Shown here in pieces: positions 1-8,339 of a stretch of 64,000 nt of DNA. The translations under genes were made by a program, and so were the position numbers. Under the pieces are notes generated by a model. That model saw only the letters and a list, made by a program, of their open reading frames with translations. It was not told the DNA's origin and did not search any database. Within the stretch, counting starts at the first letter, position 1. Every line of letters begins with the position of its first letter. The DNA is from CBDANO01 sp965197665. GTDB taxonomy: Bacteria > Chloroflexota > Dehalococcoidia > Lucifugimonadales > UBA3495. The stretch covers positions 682,001 through 746,000 of the forward strand of contig CBDANO010000005.1 in assembly GCA_965197665.1 (NCBI GenBank). Reading direction: 5' to 3'.

Positions 1-1264
1 ACTCGGAAGCGTTGGCCAGGTCTTCCTTGGCAACGCCCAAAGACGCCAGGGTTGCTTCGCGGTCCATCCCCTTCTGTAGCAAGTCCTGCGGGTCGTAGGT
101 CAAATGCTCCTGAAAGAAGTAGGCTGTCAGACCGGCGGCGTCCGACAGCAGCTTCAACCGCTCTTGCACCAGCGGCGTTATCTTCAGCAAGCACTCGCGG
201 TCTACGGGCAGAGCGCTGGGTGGCAAGTCGCGTTCCAGAAAGGGCAGCAGCCGGTCGGCCAATGCCTGATGGGATAGCTGCCGGATATACACGCCGTTCA
301 TCCAGACCAACTTTTCGTGGTCGAAGATTGCGGCGGCTTTATGCACCCGGTCCAGGGTAAAATTTTCCACCACCGTCTCCGCCGGCATGACCTCGGTCTT
401 GTCATCCAGCGACCACCCCAGCAGCATCAGGAAGTTCAACATCGTCTCCGGCAAAAACCCTTGGTCCCGGTAGTCCAAGACCGCCGTGGCGCCGTGGCGT
501 TTGGACAGCTTGGAGCGGTCAGGGCCCATGATCATGGGCAAGTGCCCAAACTTGGGCGGCGTAAACCCCAAGGCTTGGTACAGTTGCAAATGCCGCGGAG
601 TGCTGGGCAGCCACTCCTCGGCCCGCAAAACGTGGCTAATTTCCATCAAGTGGTCGTCGGCCACCACGGCCAAGTGGTAAGTTGGAAAGCCGTCGGTCTT
701 GAGAATGATAAAGTCGTCCAATAGCTCGTTTTGCCAAGTTACTTCGCCCCGTATCAAGTCACGGAAGGCGGTGCCCCCGGACCTGGGTACCGCGAACCGC
801 ACCACCGAGGGCCCGCCCCCCGCCTCCAGCCGTCGCTCCTCGGCTGCTGACAAGTCCCGACAACGCCGGTCGTAGCCTTGGTGCTGGTTCCGCCGTTGCT
901 GATCTTCCCGCATTTGCTTCAGGCGTTCTTCGGGACAATAGCAACGGTAAGCCCAGTTCCGCTCGATTAGGGTCTCGGCAAGGCCTTGGTAGATGTCCAA
1001 TCGTTGCGACTGGTAATAGGGATAATGGGGGCCTCCTACCTTGGGGCCTTCGTCCCACTGGATATTCAGCCACCCGAGGGCCTCCAGCACCGCGTCGGCG
1101 GCACCGGGTACCAACCGCTCCTGATCGGTATCCTCCACCCGGACGACGAACTCGCCGCCGTGGTGCCTGGCAAACAGCCAGTTGAACAAGGCGGTGCGTA
1201 TATTCCCTATGTGCGGTAGGCCGGTCGGGCTGGGCGCGAACCGGACCCGGACGTGGTCGGCCAA
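1..1264 (-). CDS. gltX: Glutamyl-tRNA synthetase (3' end outside window)
   Basis: Class I aminoacyl-tRNA synthetase that charges tRNA-Glu (or tRNA-Glu and tRNA-Gln) in the cytoplasm. The translation opens with VRVRFAPSPTGLPHIGN, which contains the HIGH-type ATP site, and later shows SKLSKRHGA, the KMSKS-type loop. About 420 residues are present of the usual 470-490, so the C-terminal end lies left of the window. I chose TTG at 1264 because AGGAGA lies six bases upstream and the family signature follows directly. A longer ATG-started frame in this stretch is a different reading frame and is not the gene. A TAGAAT -10 box lies about 40 bases upstream. Confidence 0.95.
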   Translation of the reverse strand, partial: MADHVRVRFAPSPTGLPHIGNIRTALFNWLFARHHGGEFVVRVEDTDQERLVPGAADAVLEALGWLNIQWDEGPKVGGPHYPYYQSQRLDIYQGLAETLIERNWAYRCYCPEERLKQMREDQQRRNQHQGYDRRCRDLSAAEERRLEAGGGPSVVRFAVPRSGGTAFRDLIRGEVTWQNELLDDFIILKTDGFPTYHLAVVADDHLMEISHVLRAEEWLPSTPRHLQLYQALGFTPPKFGHLPMIMGPDRSKLSKRHGATAVLDYRDQGFLPETMLNFLMLLGWSLDDKTEVMPAETVVENFTLDRVHKAAAIFDHEKLVWMNGVYIRQLSHQALADRLLPFLERDLPPSALPVDRECLLKITPLVQERLKLLSDAAGLTAYFFQEHLTYDPQDLLQKGMDREATLASLGVAKEDLANASE

Positions 1265-1303
1265 ACACGGTCTCCTTTGAACTACCAACTGTACTCAGGC
1301 GCC

Positions 1304-1309
1304 ATTCTA
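1304..1309 (-). promoter_or_regulatory. -10 box of gltX (TAGAAT)
   Basis: On the minus strand this reads GCTAGAATGG, about 40 bases before the gltX TTG start. The same GCTAGAAT context occurs before ltaE, folP and xerD, which supports it as the common -10 element. No convincing -35 box was seen. Confidence 0.5.
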
Positions 1310-1348
1310 GCACGAACCGTCAGGCCTCCGCGGCAAGTATTTGCTATC

Positions 1349-2338
1349 TCAGTCGTCCGCCCCGGCCCGCAGCCGAGCTAACACCCGGGCCAAGTCCTCG
1401 GGCAAGGCGCTCCGGAACTCTACCTCTTGGCCGGAGAAGGGGTGCCGAAATCCCAAGTGGTGGGCATGCAGGAAGTGGCGCTCGAGCATGGGGCTGCGCC
1501 TCCCGTATACCCCATCACCCAGTAACGGGTGTCCCAAGTGGGCCAAGTGGACCCTAATCTGATGGGTGCGGCCGGTCTCCAAGTACAGTTCCAGCAGGCT
1601 GAATCCGCCGAAACCCTCCAACCGGCGGTAGCGGGTGCGCGACTCTCTCCCACCCGGCGTTACCGCCATCCGTTTACGGCGCCGGGGGTCCCGGCCGATG
1701 GGGGCGTCGATCAGGCCGCTGGGCGGGTCCGGCGCTCCCACGGCCACCGCCAGGTAGCCCTTGGTTACTTCTCTGGCCTTGATCTGGTTCGATAGGGCTT
1801 GATGAGCCTGGTGGTGTTTGGCGGCTACCATCAGGCCGGAGGTATCTTTGTCCAACCGGTGGACGATGCCGGGCCGCAGTCCATCCCCCACGCCCTGGAT
1901 GTCCGGGCACAAGGCCAGTAACGCGTTCACCAGGGTTTGGTCCGGATGGCCGGGTCCCGGATGCACCGTCAGGCCGGCGGGCTTGTCAACCACCACGACG
2001 TGCTCATCCTGGTAGACCACGGTCAAAGGAATGGATTGGGGCGTCAAGCCCAACGGCCTGGGAGGAGGCACAGACACAGATACGCGGTCACCCGGCTGCA
2101 CGCTTTGGGACGGCTTGGTTGGCGCGCCGTTGAGCAACACCGAACCATCGACGATCAAACGGTGCAACCGGCTCCTGGAAAGCCCGGTCCCCTTGTCAGC
2201 CAGAAACCGGTCCAGCCGCGGCCCAAAGCTTTTAACGTAGAATTCAGTGATGGAAACGGCTGGCACGCCACTGCCGTCACTCTCCCCTGCTCCGGGTGCT
2301 CGGTTAATCGAAAGGGGCCGGCGCGCCACTGCCGTCAC
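1349..2338 (-). CDS. RluD-family 23S rRNA pseudouridine synthase
   Basis: Likely converts uridine to pseudouridine in 23S rRNA (RluA/RluD family). An S4-type RNA-binding domain (LDRFLADKGTGLSRSRLHRL) is followed by the catalytic domain with HRLDKDTSG, whose Asp is the family nucleophile, and GRTHQIRVHLAHLGHPLLGD. The GTG start overlaps the lspA stop (GTGA), indicating coupling. The first 24 codons lie inside an imperfect tandem repeat shared with the end of lspA, so translation may really start at the in-frame GTG near residue 25. Which uridines it modifies cannot be told from sequence. Confidence 0.9.
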   Translation of the reverse strand: MTAVARRPLSINRAPGAGESDGSGVPAVSITEFYVKSFGPRLDRFLADKGTGLSRSRLHRLIVDGSVLLNGAPTKPSQSVQPGDRVSVSVPPPRPLGLTPQSIPLTVVYQDEHVVVVDKPAGLTVHPGPGHPDQTLVNALLALCPDIQGVGDGLRPGIVHRLDKDTSGLMVAAKHHQAHQALSNQIKAREVTKGYLAVAVGAPDPPSGLIDAPIGRDPRRRKRMAVTPGGRESRTRYRRLEGFGGFSLLELYLETGRTHQIRVHLAHLGHPLLGDGVYGRRSPMLERHFLHAHHLGFRHPFSGQEVEFRSALPEDLARVLARLRAGADD

Positions 2339-2366
2339 TCTCTCCCTTGCCCGGTGTTCGGTTTAA
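2262..2366. repeat. Imperfect 58-bp tandem repeat across the lspA/rluD junction
   Basis: The 21-base motif beginning GGCACGCCACTGCCGTCACT at 2262 recurs 58 bases later at 2320 with one change, and each copy continues into a similar TCCC..CCGGTG.TCGGTT segment. One copy covers the end of lspA, the other the start of rluD. Confidence 0.7.
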
Positions 2367-3018
2367 GACGAGACTCATTTTCTTTGTTTCCGGCGGGTAT
2401 ATTCTCCCCCTCCTCTTCCCGGGGAGCTTCGGGGGCGGCTGACCCAATGTCTCCTCCGTCCCGGCTGCCCGGCGAGGGGTAGCTCTCCAATGGTCTTGCC
2501 TTGGTCCGGCCGAAGCTATCGCCTGACCTATCGGACGTAAGGAAAATCCATGCCAGCAATACCAAACCGACCACGATAGAGGCGTCGGCGACGTTGAAAA
2601 TGGGCCAAGCGCCCACGTCCACGAAATCGGTAACATGGCCAAGGCGCAGCCGGTCTACTAGGTTTCCGACCGCGCCGCCCATCTGCAAAGCCAGGCTGAG
2701 GCGTAGGAGAACGGAAGGCCGGCGCTGTCTCCGGTATATGAACAACAGGACCGAAATACCGACTATCGAGATCAAGATAAGTGGGAAGTTTTGGTCTTGA
2801 AACAGCCCGAAGGCGCTGCCGGTATTGTACGTGTGGGTGAGCCTGAAGAACCCTTCTTCAGGAACGGACTCGCGGAATTCGATGAAGTGACGCACCAAGA
2901 ACTTGGAAACTTGGTCCGCCAAGAAAACGAAGACGGCCAACTGTATCAGGACCAAGTCTTTGTAGATAGGGGGGCGCTTCGACGCCGGCGGTGAGGATTC
3001 GTCGCCGTGTTGGACCAT
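2335..3018 (-). CDS. lspA: Lipoprotein signal peptidase (signal peptidase II)
   Basis: Inner-membrane aspartyl protease that removes signal peptides from prolipoproteins. Conserved blocks are NTGSAFGLF, GGAVGNLVDRL and FNVADASI, which carry the two catalytic aspartates, within four hydrophobic segments at roughly residues 22-165. At 227 residues it is longer than the usual 150-170 because of a charged, proline-rich tail of about 55 residues that ends in the tandem repeat shared with rluD. Its substrates here would include the lipoproteins at 42.1, 43.5, 54.2 and 60.9 kb. Confidence 0.95.
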   Translation of the reverse strand: MVQHGDESSPPASKRPPIYKDLVLIQLAVFVFLADQVSKFLVRHFIEFRESVPEEGFFRLTHTYNTGSAFGLFQDQNFPLILISIVGISVLLFIYRRQRRPSVLLRLSLALQMGGAVGNLVDRLRLGHVTDFVDVGAWPIFNVADASIVVGLVLLAWIFLTSDRSGDSFGRTKARPLESYPSPGSRDGGDIGSAAPEAPREEEGENIPAGNKENESRLKPNTGQGRE

Positions 3019-3024
3019 CGCCGG

Positions 3025-3666
3025 CTACGCTAACGCTTTTACGAAGAACTCAACCACCCGTTCCGATAGTAGGTCCTCTTGGCCTGACCAGTAGTGGTCG
3101 GCGCCGGGCACCATGTGACAGTCCGGTGGGTGACTGAAAGAGTCCAACACAGCGGCGAACCGGTCCGACTGCGCCAGCTTGTCTTGATCGCCCGCGATCA
3201 CCAGCGCCGGCCCCTTGCTCTTCTTCAACGCCGTGGCCTCCAGGGCCTGGAGCGGAGGCGATATGAGGGCGAATGCCTTTGCTTCGTCATGGAGGTCCGG
3301 GCTGTTCAAAATAACCGATGAGCCGAAGGAGTAGCCCGCCAGGCCCAGCCTGCCGCTATCAACTTCCGGCCTGCCCCTGAGCAGGTCCATCGCGGCAAGC
3401 ACTTCTTGTTGTTCAAGCTCTCCGTGGCCGTGCTCGCCTTGGCTGTTGCCGGCGCCTCTGAAATTGAAACGCAGGGCCGCAAGCCCCCGGGACGCCAAGG
3501 CAAAACTTATCGACAACACGACGTTGTTGTCCATGTTGCCGCCATACAAGGGATGGGGATGACAGACCACGACTCCCGGGAGGGGCCCGGCGTTCCCTTC
3601 CGGCCAGGCTATCACGCCCTCGAAGTTCAGACCCTCGACTTTGAACGACACGGCGCCCTGCCGCAC
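3025..3666 (-). CDS. Alpha/beta hydrolase (YqiA/KANL3-Tex30-like)
   Basis: Serine hydrolase fold of 213 residues. Visible elements are HPHPLYGGNMDN after the second strand, the nucleophile elbow GYSFGS, a late Asp in AGDQD and a terminal His in GADHYW, forming a complete Ser-Asp-His triad. The compact size and HPHPLYGG motif match small dienelactone-hydrolase-like esterases of unknown substrate. It ends seven bases before lspA begins on the same strand, so it may head a transcript with lspA and rluD. No signal peptide is seen. Confidence 0.85.
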   Translation of the reverse strand: MRQGAVSFKVEGLNFEGVIAWPEGNAGPLPGVVVCHPHPLYGGNMDNNVVLSISFALASRGLAALRFNFRGAGNSQGEHGHGELEQQEVLAAMDLLRGRPEVDSGRLGLAGYSFGSSVILNSPDLHDEAKAFALISPPLQALEATALKKSKGPALVIAGDQDKLAQSDRFAAVLDSFSHPPDCHMVPGADHYWSGQEDLLSERVVEFFVKALA

Positions 3667-3861
3667 GGTTTAGCCTCCGTTAGCCTACTCCGCACATTAG
3701 CGGACCAGCTTCCGCTGCGCTATGCTCCATATTAGGAGAAGGGGTATGGTTTGGCAAGAAAATACGTGTCAAACTCAGGGGGTGTTTGGATGGTCTTGGC
3801 TGCGGCAATCCAAGCACACCCGTTGGCGGCTCCCTCGGTAGTCCTCCCCCAAGAATCCTGC

Positions 3862-3867
3862 TAGAAT
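3862..3867 (+). promoter_or_regulatory. -10 box of ltaE (TAGAAT)
   Basis: TAGAAT in the context CTGCTAGAATAGCC lies about 30 bases before the chosen ATG, the same architecture as for gltX, folP and xerD. Confidence 0.5.
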
Positions 3868-3898
3868 AGCCAACGATCATCCACGAATGGAGGCCTTG

Positions 3899-4954
3899 AT
3901 GCGAGTGATAGACCTACGCAGCGATACGGTCAGCCAACCCACTGAGGAGATGCGGCGGGCGATGGCGGATGCCGAGGTTGGCGACGACGTTTCCGGGGAG
4001 GACCCAACAATGAACCGGTTGCAGGAACGGGCGGCCGAGATGTTGGGCAAGGAAGCGGGGATGTTTACCGCCAGCGGCACTATGAGCAACCTCATCGCCG
4101 CCCTGACTTATTGCCACCGGGGCGACGAAGTAATCATGGGAGACCAGTCCCACATGTTCTGGAATGAGTGCGGAGGCGTATCCGCATTGGCCGGGGCCCA
4201 AACCCGAGTCGTGCCCACCGACGAGCAGGGGAGGCTGGACCCCGCCGACGTGGAGGCCGCCATTCGCCCCAAAGGCAATATTCATTACCCCCCCACTACC
4301 CTGGTGTGCTTGGAAAACACTCATAACCGGTGCAGCGGCACCGCTTTGACCCCGGAGGATACCGGCAGGGTTGCCGAGGTGGCCCATGCCGCCGGCGCCA
4401 GCGTCCATATGGACGGCGCCCGGATTTTCAACGCCGCCGTAGCGTTAGAGGTCCCCGCCGAGGCCTTGGTGAGAGACGTGGACGACGTTACCTTTTGCCT
4501 TTCCAAGAGCCTCAGCTGTCCGGTAGGATCGGTGCTTTGCGGGACCCGGGAGTTCATCGACGAAGCCCGCCGGTGGCGCAAGATGCTAGGCGGCGGCATG
4601 CGTCAAGTGGGAGTGCTGGCGGCGGCCGGTATGGTGGCGTTGGACACCATGATCGACCGGCTGGCCGACGACCACGCCAGCGCCAGGCAGCTAGCCCGGG
4701 GCCTGGCCAATATCGACGGCCTCAGCGTCGACCCGGAAAAGATCCAGACCAACATCGTGATCTTCAAAGTGGACCCCTCGGTGGCTACCGCACAGGAATT
4801 GCTCGGCGCCCTAGGCCGGGAAGGCGTAAAGGCCGGCTCCCCAATGCCTCAGCATATAAGAATGGTAACCCACCGCGAGATAGACAGCGTCGATATCGAC
4901 GAAGCCCTGAGCTTGACCTCCAAAGCGGTGCGCGGGCTGCGAAACGAGGCGTAG
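3899..4954 (+). CDS. ltaE: Low-specificity L-threonine aldolase
   Basis: PLP-dependent beta-eliminating aldolase cleaving L-threonine or L-allo-threonine to glycine and acetaldehyde. The N-terminus VIDLRSDTVSQPT is the family signature. HMDGARIFNAA supplies the PLP-binding Asp and Arg, and LSKSLSCPVGS contains the Schiff-base lysine. I use ATG 3899, giving 351 residues, because GGAGG lies five bases upstream; the ATG at 3887 sits on that ribosome site. A short unknown ORF follows 12 bases after the stop. Confidence 0.93.
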   Translation: MRVIDLRSDTVSQPTEEMRRAMADAEVGDDVSGEDPTMNRLQERAAEMLGKEAGMFTASGTMSNLIAALTYCHRGDEVIMGDQSHMFWNECGGVSALAGAQTRVVPTDEQGRLDPADVEAAIRPKGNIHYPPTTLVCLENTHNRCSGTALTPEDTGRVAEVAHAAGASVHMDGARIFNAAVALEVPAEALVRDVDDVTFCLSKSLSCPVGSVLCGTREFIDEARRWRKMLGGGMRQVGVLAAAGMVALDTMIDRLADDHASARQLARGLANIDGLSVDPEKIQTNIVIFKVDPSVATAQELLGALGREGVKAGSPMPQHIRMVTHREIDSVDIDEALSLTSKAVRGLRNEA

Positions 4955-4966
4955 GAGCCCAAACCC

Positions 4967-5182
4967 ATGTCCCTAACTTCCGAGTTGGACAACCGTGACA
5001 GCCCGGTGAGGAAGTTCCTCTTCGGGATTGAAAAACTAGGATTCTACATGTCCCGCCAAGCTCAAATCATTGAATGGCCGATCGTCAGCCTGTTGGAGCG
5101 ACTGATGGGCCGGAAACCGCCGCCGCTCCGAGACCTGCGCCGGGAATTCAGGGACGCGCTGACTTCTCCACTGGCAAGGTAA
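4967..5182 (+). CDS. Small hypothetical protein
   Basis: A 71-residue ORF that I do not recognise, starting 12 bases after ltaE with GGAG shortly upstream. It holds an amphipathic stretch (VRKFLFGIEKLGFYMSRQAQIIEWPIVSLLERLMG) and a basic C-terminus. Position and ribosome site suggest co-transcription with ltaE. It could be a genuine small protein or a fragment. Confidence 0.45.
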   Translation: MSLTSELDNRDSPVRKFLFGIEKLGFYMSRQAQIIEWPIVSLLERLMGRKPPPLRDLRREFRDALTSPLAR

Positions 5183-5222
5183 TCTTAGAAGCCTACAGAG
5201 GATTTATAGCGAGTTTAGTCAT

Positions 5223-5261
5223 CTTACTGCAGTTTATAAAATTCTTGTAAACTACAGTAAG
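5223..5261. promoter_or_regulatory. Palindromic operator before the ATPase gene
   Basis: Inverted repeat with 14-base arms (CTTACTGCAGTTTA at 5223-5236, TAAACTACAGTAAG at 5248-5261, one mismatch) and an 11-base centre. A further half-site-like TATAAACTG follows at 5267-5275. The repeat overlaps the -35 region of the predicted promoter, a position suited to repression or autoregulation. Confidence 0.6.
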
Positions 5262-5272
5262 TTTGGTATAAA
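5243..5272 (+). promoter_or_regulatory. Promoter of the ATPase gene, possibly leaderless
   Basis: TATAAA at 5267-5272 is a good -10 box, with TTCTTG (18-base spacing) or TTGTAA (15-base spacing) as -35. The predicted transcription start falls at or beside the ATG at 5281 and no ribosome-binding site is seen, so the mRNA is probably leaderless. Confidence 0.45.
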
Positions 5273-5280
5273 CTGGCTCT

Positions 5281-6477
5281 ATGGACCCGGTCCGCAACCC
5301 ATATGCGCCAGGAGCCGGCACACCGCCCCCTGAATTGGTGGGCCGCGACGAGATTCGCGAAGACGCGCGAATCGCATTGGAGCGAATAAAGTTGGGGCGT
5401 CCCAGCAAAAGTATGATGATGGTTGGCCTGCGGGGCGTCGGAAAAACGGTGCTACTGGAGCGAATCCGGCAATGCGCCGAGGCCAGAGGTATCTATGCGC
5501 TCCAAATCGAAGCCCCTGAGAATCGCTCCCTTCCCTCCGTTTTGGCCCCGCAGCTGCGTGTGGCCTTGCTGAAACTTTCGAACCGAGATGCTGCAAAGCA
5601 ACTGGCGCGCCGCGCCCTTCGAGCGCTGGCGGGGTTCGTCGGCGCCTTGAAGGTGAAGTATCAGGACATCGAAGTCGGATTGGACTTTGACCCCGAACCC
5701 GGATTGGCGGATAACGGAGACTTGGAGACCGACTTGCAGGAGTTGTTTGAAGTCGTCGGCGCCGCGGCGCAGGCGGATGGCGCCTGCGCCGCGCTATTCA
5801 TCGACGAGCTCCAATACGTGAAAGAAGATGAGCTGGCAGCCCTGATCACGGCGTTGCACCGGACGTCGCAACGGCAACTCCCCATCACCATGGTCGGGGC
5901 TGGCTTACCCCAAGTGCGAGGCCGGATGGGGAAAGCCAAGTCTTACGCCGAGAGGCTTTTCGAGTTTCCGGAACTCGGGACACTATCCCCTGAAGACGCG
6001 AGGCTGGCGATTGCCAAGCCCGCCCAAGACGAAGGGGTTGAGATTGAACCACTGGCCCTCGACGCTGTCGTTGCTCAAACCCGATGCTACCCCTACTTTT
6101 TGCAAGAGTGGGGAAAGCATTTGTGGGACGTTGCCGAACGCTCTCCCATTACGGCCTCTAACGTGGAAGCCGCTTCCCAGCGCGCCATCGCCGCCCTTGA
6201 TGAGAGCTTTTTTCGGGTCAGGTTCGACCGGCTTACGCCCTTGGAAAAAAGATATGCCCGAGCGATGGCGCAACTCGGCCCGGGGCCTCACCGATCCGGA
6301 GACGTTGCCGCTGCATTGGCCCGTCCGGTAACCTCTTTGGCTCCCACCCGCAATCAACTGATTAACAAAGGCATGATATGGAGTCCGAGTCACGGTGACA
6401 CCGCTTTTACGGTACCGATGTTTGACGAGTTTATGCGGCGCATCATGCCCGGTGACGACTGGCGCCGGTCTTTATAG
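5281..6477 (+). CDS. AAA+ ATPase with C-terminal winged-helix region
   Basis: ATP-binding protein of 398 residues. Walker A is GLRGVGKT (about residues 49-56) and Walker B is ALFIDELQ. After the ATPase core comes a helical lid and a C-terminal part resembling a winged helix (ALARPVTSLAPTRNQLINKGMIWS). The arrangement matches the Orc1/Cdc6-like or ArsA/NACHT-like ATPases often annotated only as AAA family in Actinobacteria and Chloroflexota. It sits alone behind its own palindromic operator and near-leaderless promoter, and its three-base gap to the next gene allows read-through. The cellular role is unknown. Confidence 0.8.
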   Translation: MDPVRNPYAPGAGTPPPELVGRDEIREDARIALERIKLGRPSKSMMMVGLRGVGKTVLLERIRQCAEARGIYALQIEAPENRSLPSVLAPQLRVALLKLSNRDAAKQLARRALRALAGFVGALKVKYQDIEVGLDFDPEPGLADNGDLETDLQELFEVVGAAAQADGACAALFIDELQYVKEDELAALITALHRTSQRQLPITMVGAGLPQVRGRMGKAKSYAERLFEFPELGTLSPEDARLAIAKPAQDEGVEIEPLALDAVVAQTRCYPYFLQEWGKHLWDVAERSPITASNVEAASQRAIAALDESFFRVRFDRLTPLEKRYARAMAQLGPGPHRSGDVAAALARPVTSLAPTRNQLINKGMIWSPSHGDTAFTVPMFDEFMRRIMPGDDWRRSL

Positions 6478-6497
6478 CCTTGATGAAGGAGTTGACT

Positions 6498-7874
6498 ATG
6501 TCCGACCAAGAACTGCGCATCGTGGCGCCGACGGCCATCGTGGGTTACGGCTTTCAGGAAAGCTCCTTGGAGCGCGCCCTCCGGAAAGCCCCCCACCTCA
6601 TCGCTTGCGACGGCGGCAGCACCGACCCGGGGCCCAACTACCTGGGCATGGGTAAAGCCTTCGTGGGACGGGACGCGGCCAAACGAGACTTGACCTTGAT
6701 GCTCCAAGCCGCCGTGGACCAAAAGGTCCCAATGATCGTCGGCACCAGCGGCGGCGCGGGGGGAGACGCCCACCTGCAATGGACCCGGGAAATAGTCGAG
6801 GAGATCGCCCAAGAAAACAACTTGCACTTCAAGATGGCGCTTATTCACTCCGAACAGTCCCGGGACTACGTAGCCGGGAAGCTGGAGCAGGGAAGAATCG
6901 AGCCCATTTGGCCGCTGCCGGCCCTGGACCGAGAGTCGGTGGACCGGTGTACCAATATCGTGGGCATGGCCGGGGTTGAACCCTACGTTGAAGCTCTGAG
7001 CGAAGGGGCCCAGGTCATCCTTTGCGGCCGCTCGGACGACGCCGCCATCTTTGCCGCCCTGCCGGTCAAAGAGGAATTCGACCCGGCCCTGGGTTGGGTC
7101 GCGGGCAAGCTGTTGGAGTGCGGCGCCGCCTGCGCCGCCCCCCGCCAAAAATTTGGCAGCGAGGGCATCACCGTCACCGTCCGGAGAGACCACATATTGG
7201 TGGAGCCCAATCACCCGGAGTTGGCTTGCACTCCCCTCAGCGTTTCCACCTTCTTCCTACACGAGAACGAGACTCCCTTGTACCACACCGAGCCGTCGGG
7301 AGTCTTGGACCTGACCTCGCTAAACTGCGAGGCCGTGGATGACCGGACGGTAAAGGTCACCGGCGCCCGGTTCCTGCCCCGGGACAAGTACACCATCCGG
7401 CTGGAGGGAGTGGAGTTGGTGGGCTACCGGTGCATCTGCGTGTCATATACCCGGGACCCGGTGCTGGTACAATGCATCGACAGTTACTTGGAGGACGTGC
7501 GCTCGCTGGTCGTTAGCCGGGTCGATGGGATGGGAGTGCCGGAAAAGGACTACAAGCTGGTGTTCCGGGTGATCGGCAAGAACGCGGTAATGGGCGAGCG
7601 GGAGCCGGTTAAAGAGATGCTGGCCCATGAATTGGGGATAATCATGGAGGCCGTAGCCCCAACCCAGGAATTGGCCAACGAGATCCTTGGTCTGGCCCGC
7701 CAGGCCGGCAAGAACTTGCACTACCAGGGCAAACTGTGCGACGAGGGCTGCTTGACCTATCCGTACTCGCCCTCAGACATCCCCGTCGGGCCGGTCTACG
7801 AGTACAACATCCTTCACGCGGTTGAACCGGCCCACCCGCTGGAGATGTTTCCCATCGAGTACGCAACCGTTTGA
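6498..7874 (+). CDS. AtuA-like (DUF1446) acyclic terpene utilisation family protein
   Basis: Matches the AtuA/DUF1446 family, whose Pseudomonas member belongs to the citronellol/geraniol pathway; the biochemical activity is not well established. Recognisable features are the N-terminal IVGYGFQESS, LIACDGGSTDPGPNYLG and GTSGGAGGDAHL blocks, and LCGRSDDAA. I prefer ATG 6498 (458 residues), with AAGGAG six bases upstream, over the TTG at 6480. It is followed by a DUF4387 gene, a frequent partner of this family, then two LLM oxidoreductases, suggesting one catabolic unit. Confidence 0.8.
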   Translation: MSDQELRIVAPTAIVGYGFQESSLERALRKAPHLIACDGGSTDPGPNYLGMGKAFVGRDAAKRDLTLMLQAAVDQKVPMIVGTSGGAGGDAHLQWTREIVEEIAQENNLHFKMALIHSEQSRDYVAGKLEQGRIEPIWPLPALDRESVDRCTNIVGMAGVEPYVEALSEGAQVILCGRSDDAAIFAALPVKEEFDPALGWVAGKLLECGAACAAPRQKFGSEGITVTVRRDHILVEPNHPELACTPLSVSTFFLHENETPLYHTEPSGVLDLTSLNCEAVDDRTVKVTGARFLPRDKYTIRLEGVELVGYRCICVSYTRDPVLVQCIDSYLEDVRSLVVSRVDGMGVPEKDYKLVFRVIGKNAVMGEREPVKEMLAHELGIIMEAVAPTQELANEILGLARQAGKNLHYQGKLCDEGCLTYPYSPSDIPVGPVYEYNILHAVEPAHPLEMFPIEYATV

Positions 7875-7999
7875 ATACGCAACGGCGCGGCGCTAGGGCG
7901 TTGGACCGAACCTTTTGACCGCGCCGAATCGGAGGTCAGCCGCCGGCGCAGCGGGAGCGGGGCAGGCCCGGCCTAACGGCGCGGCGAGGAGTTTTTCGG

Positions 8000-8311
8000 G
8001 TGGCAAGAATCCGCGACTTGGCAGTGATATGCCGGAGCAAGAACGCTAATCCCTTCTCCATCACCTTGGACATGGTGTTTCCCGATAAGGAGACCTTCGA
8101 GAAGGTACGCGCTTCGGGGGTAGTCAATCCCGGGCTCATATCCCGCCTTTATAACGTGCCTGTAAACGACGTGCTGCTGGTGGAGTTTCCCCCGGCCAAC
8201 GCCATAAAAGCCACCATTCCCCGCCTGTACGGTTCCGGGGCGGTGGAAGACTCGGACGTTTACGGGGCGCAACAGCACGGGCCGTTGATGGACGTAGAGA
8301 TACCGGAATAA
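8000..8311 (+). CDS. DUF4387 family protein
   Basis: A 103-residue protein matching DUF4387, which occurs next to or fused with AtuA-like proteins. Characteristic sequence includes DLAVICRSKNANPFSITLDMVF near the start and a conserved C-terminus with the acidic MDVEIPE. The GTG start at 8000 is preceded by GAGGAG. The 125-base gap from the AtuA-like gene holds no ORF. Probably a partner subunit of the upstream protein. Confidence 0.8.
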   Translation: MARIRDLAVICRSKNANPFSITLDMVFPDKETFEKVRASGVVNPGLISRLYNVPVNDVLLVEFPPANAIKATIPRLYGSGAVEDSDVYGAQQHGPLMDVEIPE

Positions 8312-8339
8312 CGGTCCGGCCGCGGCAAGGAGGAATCCA

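Noticed and set aside
759..1313. 184-residue minus-strand ORF at the gltX position
   Set aside because: It is the +1 frame of gltX; the TTG-started frame gives the glutamyl-tRNA synthetase signatures.
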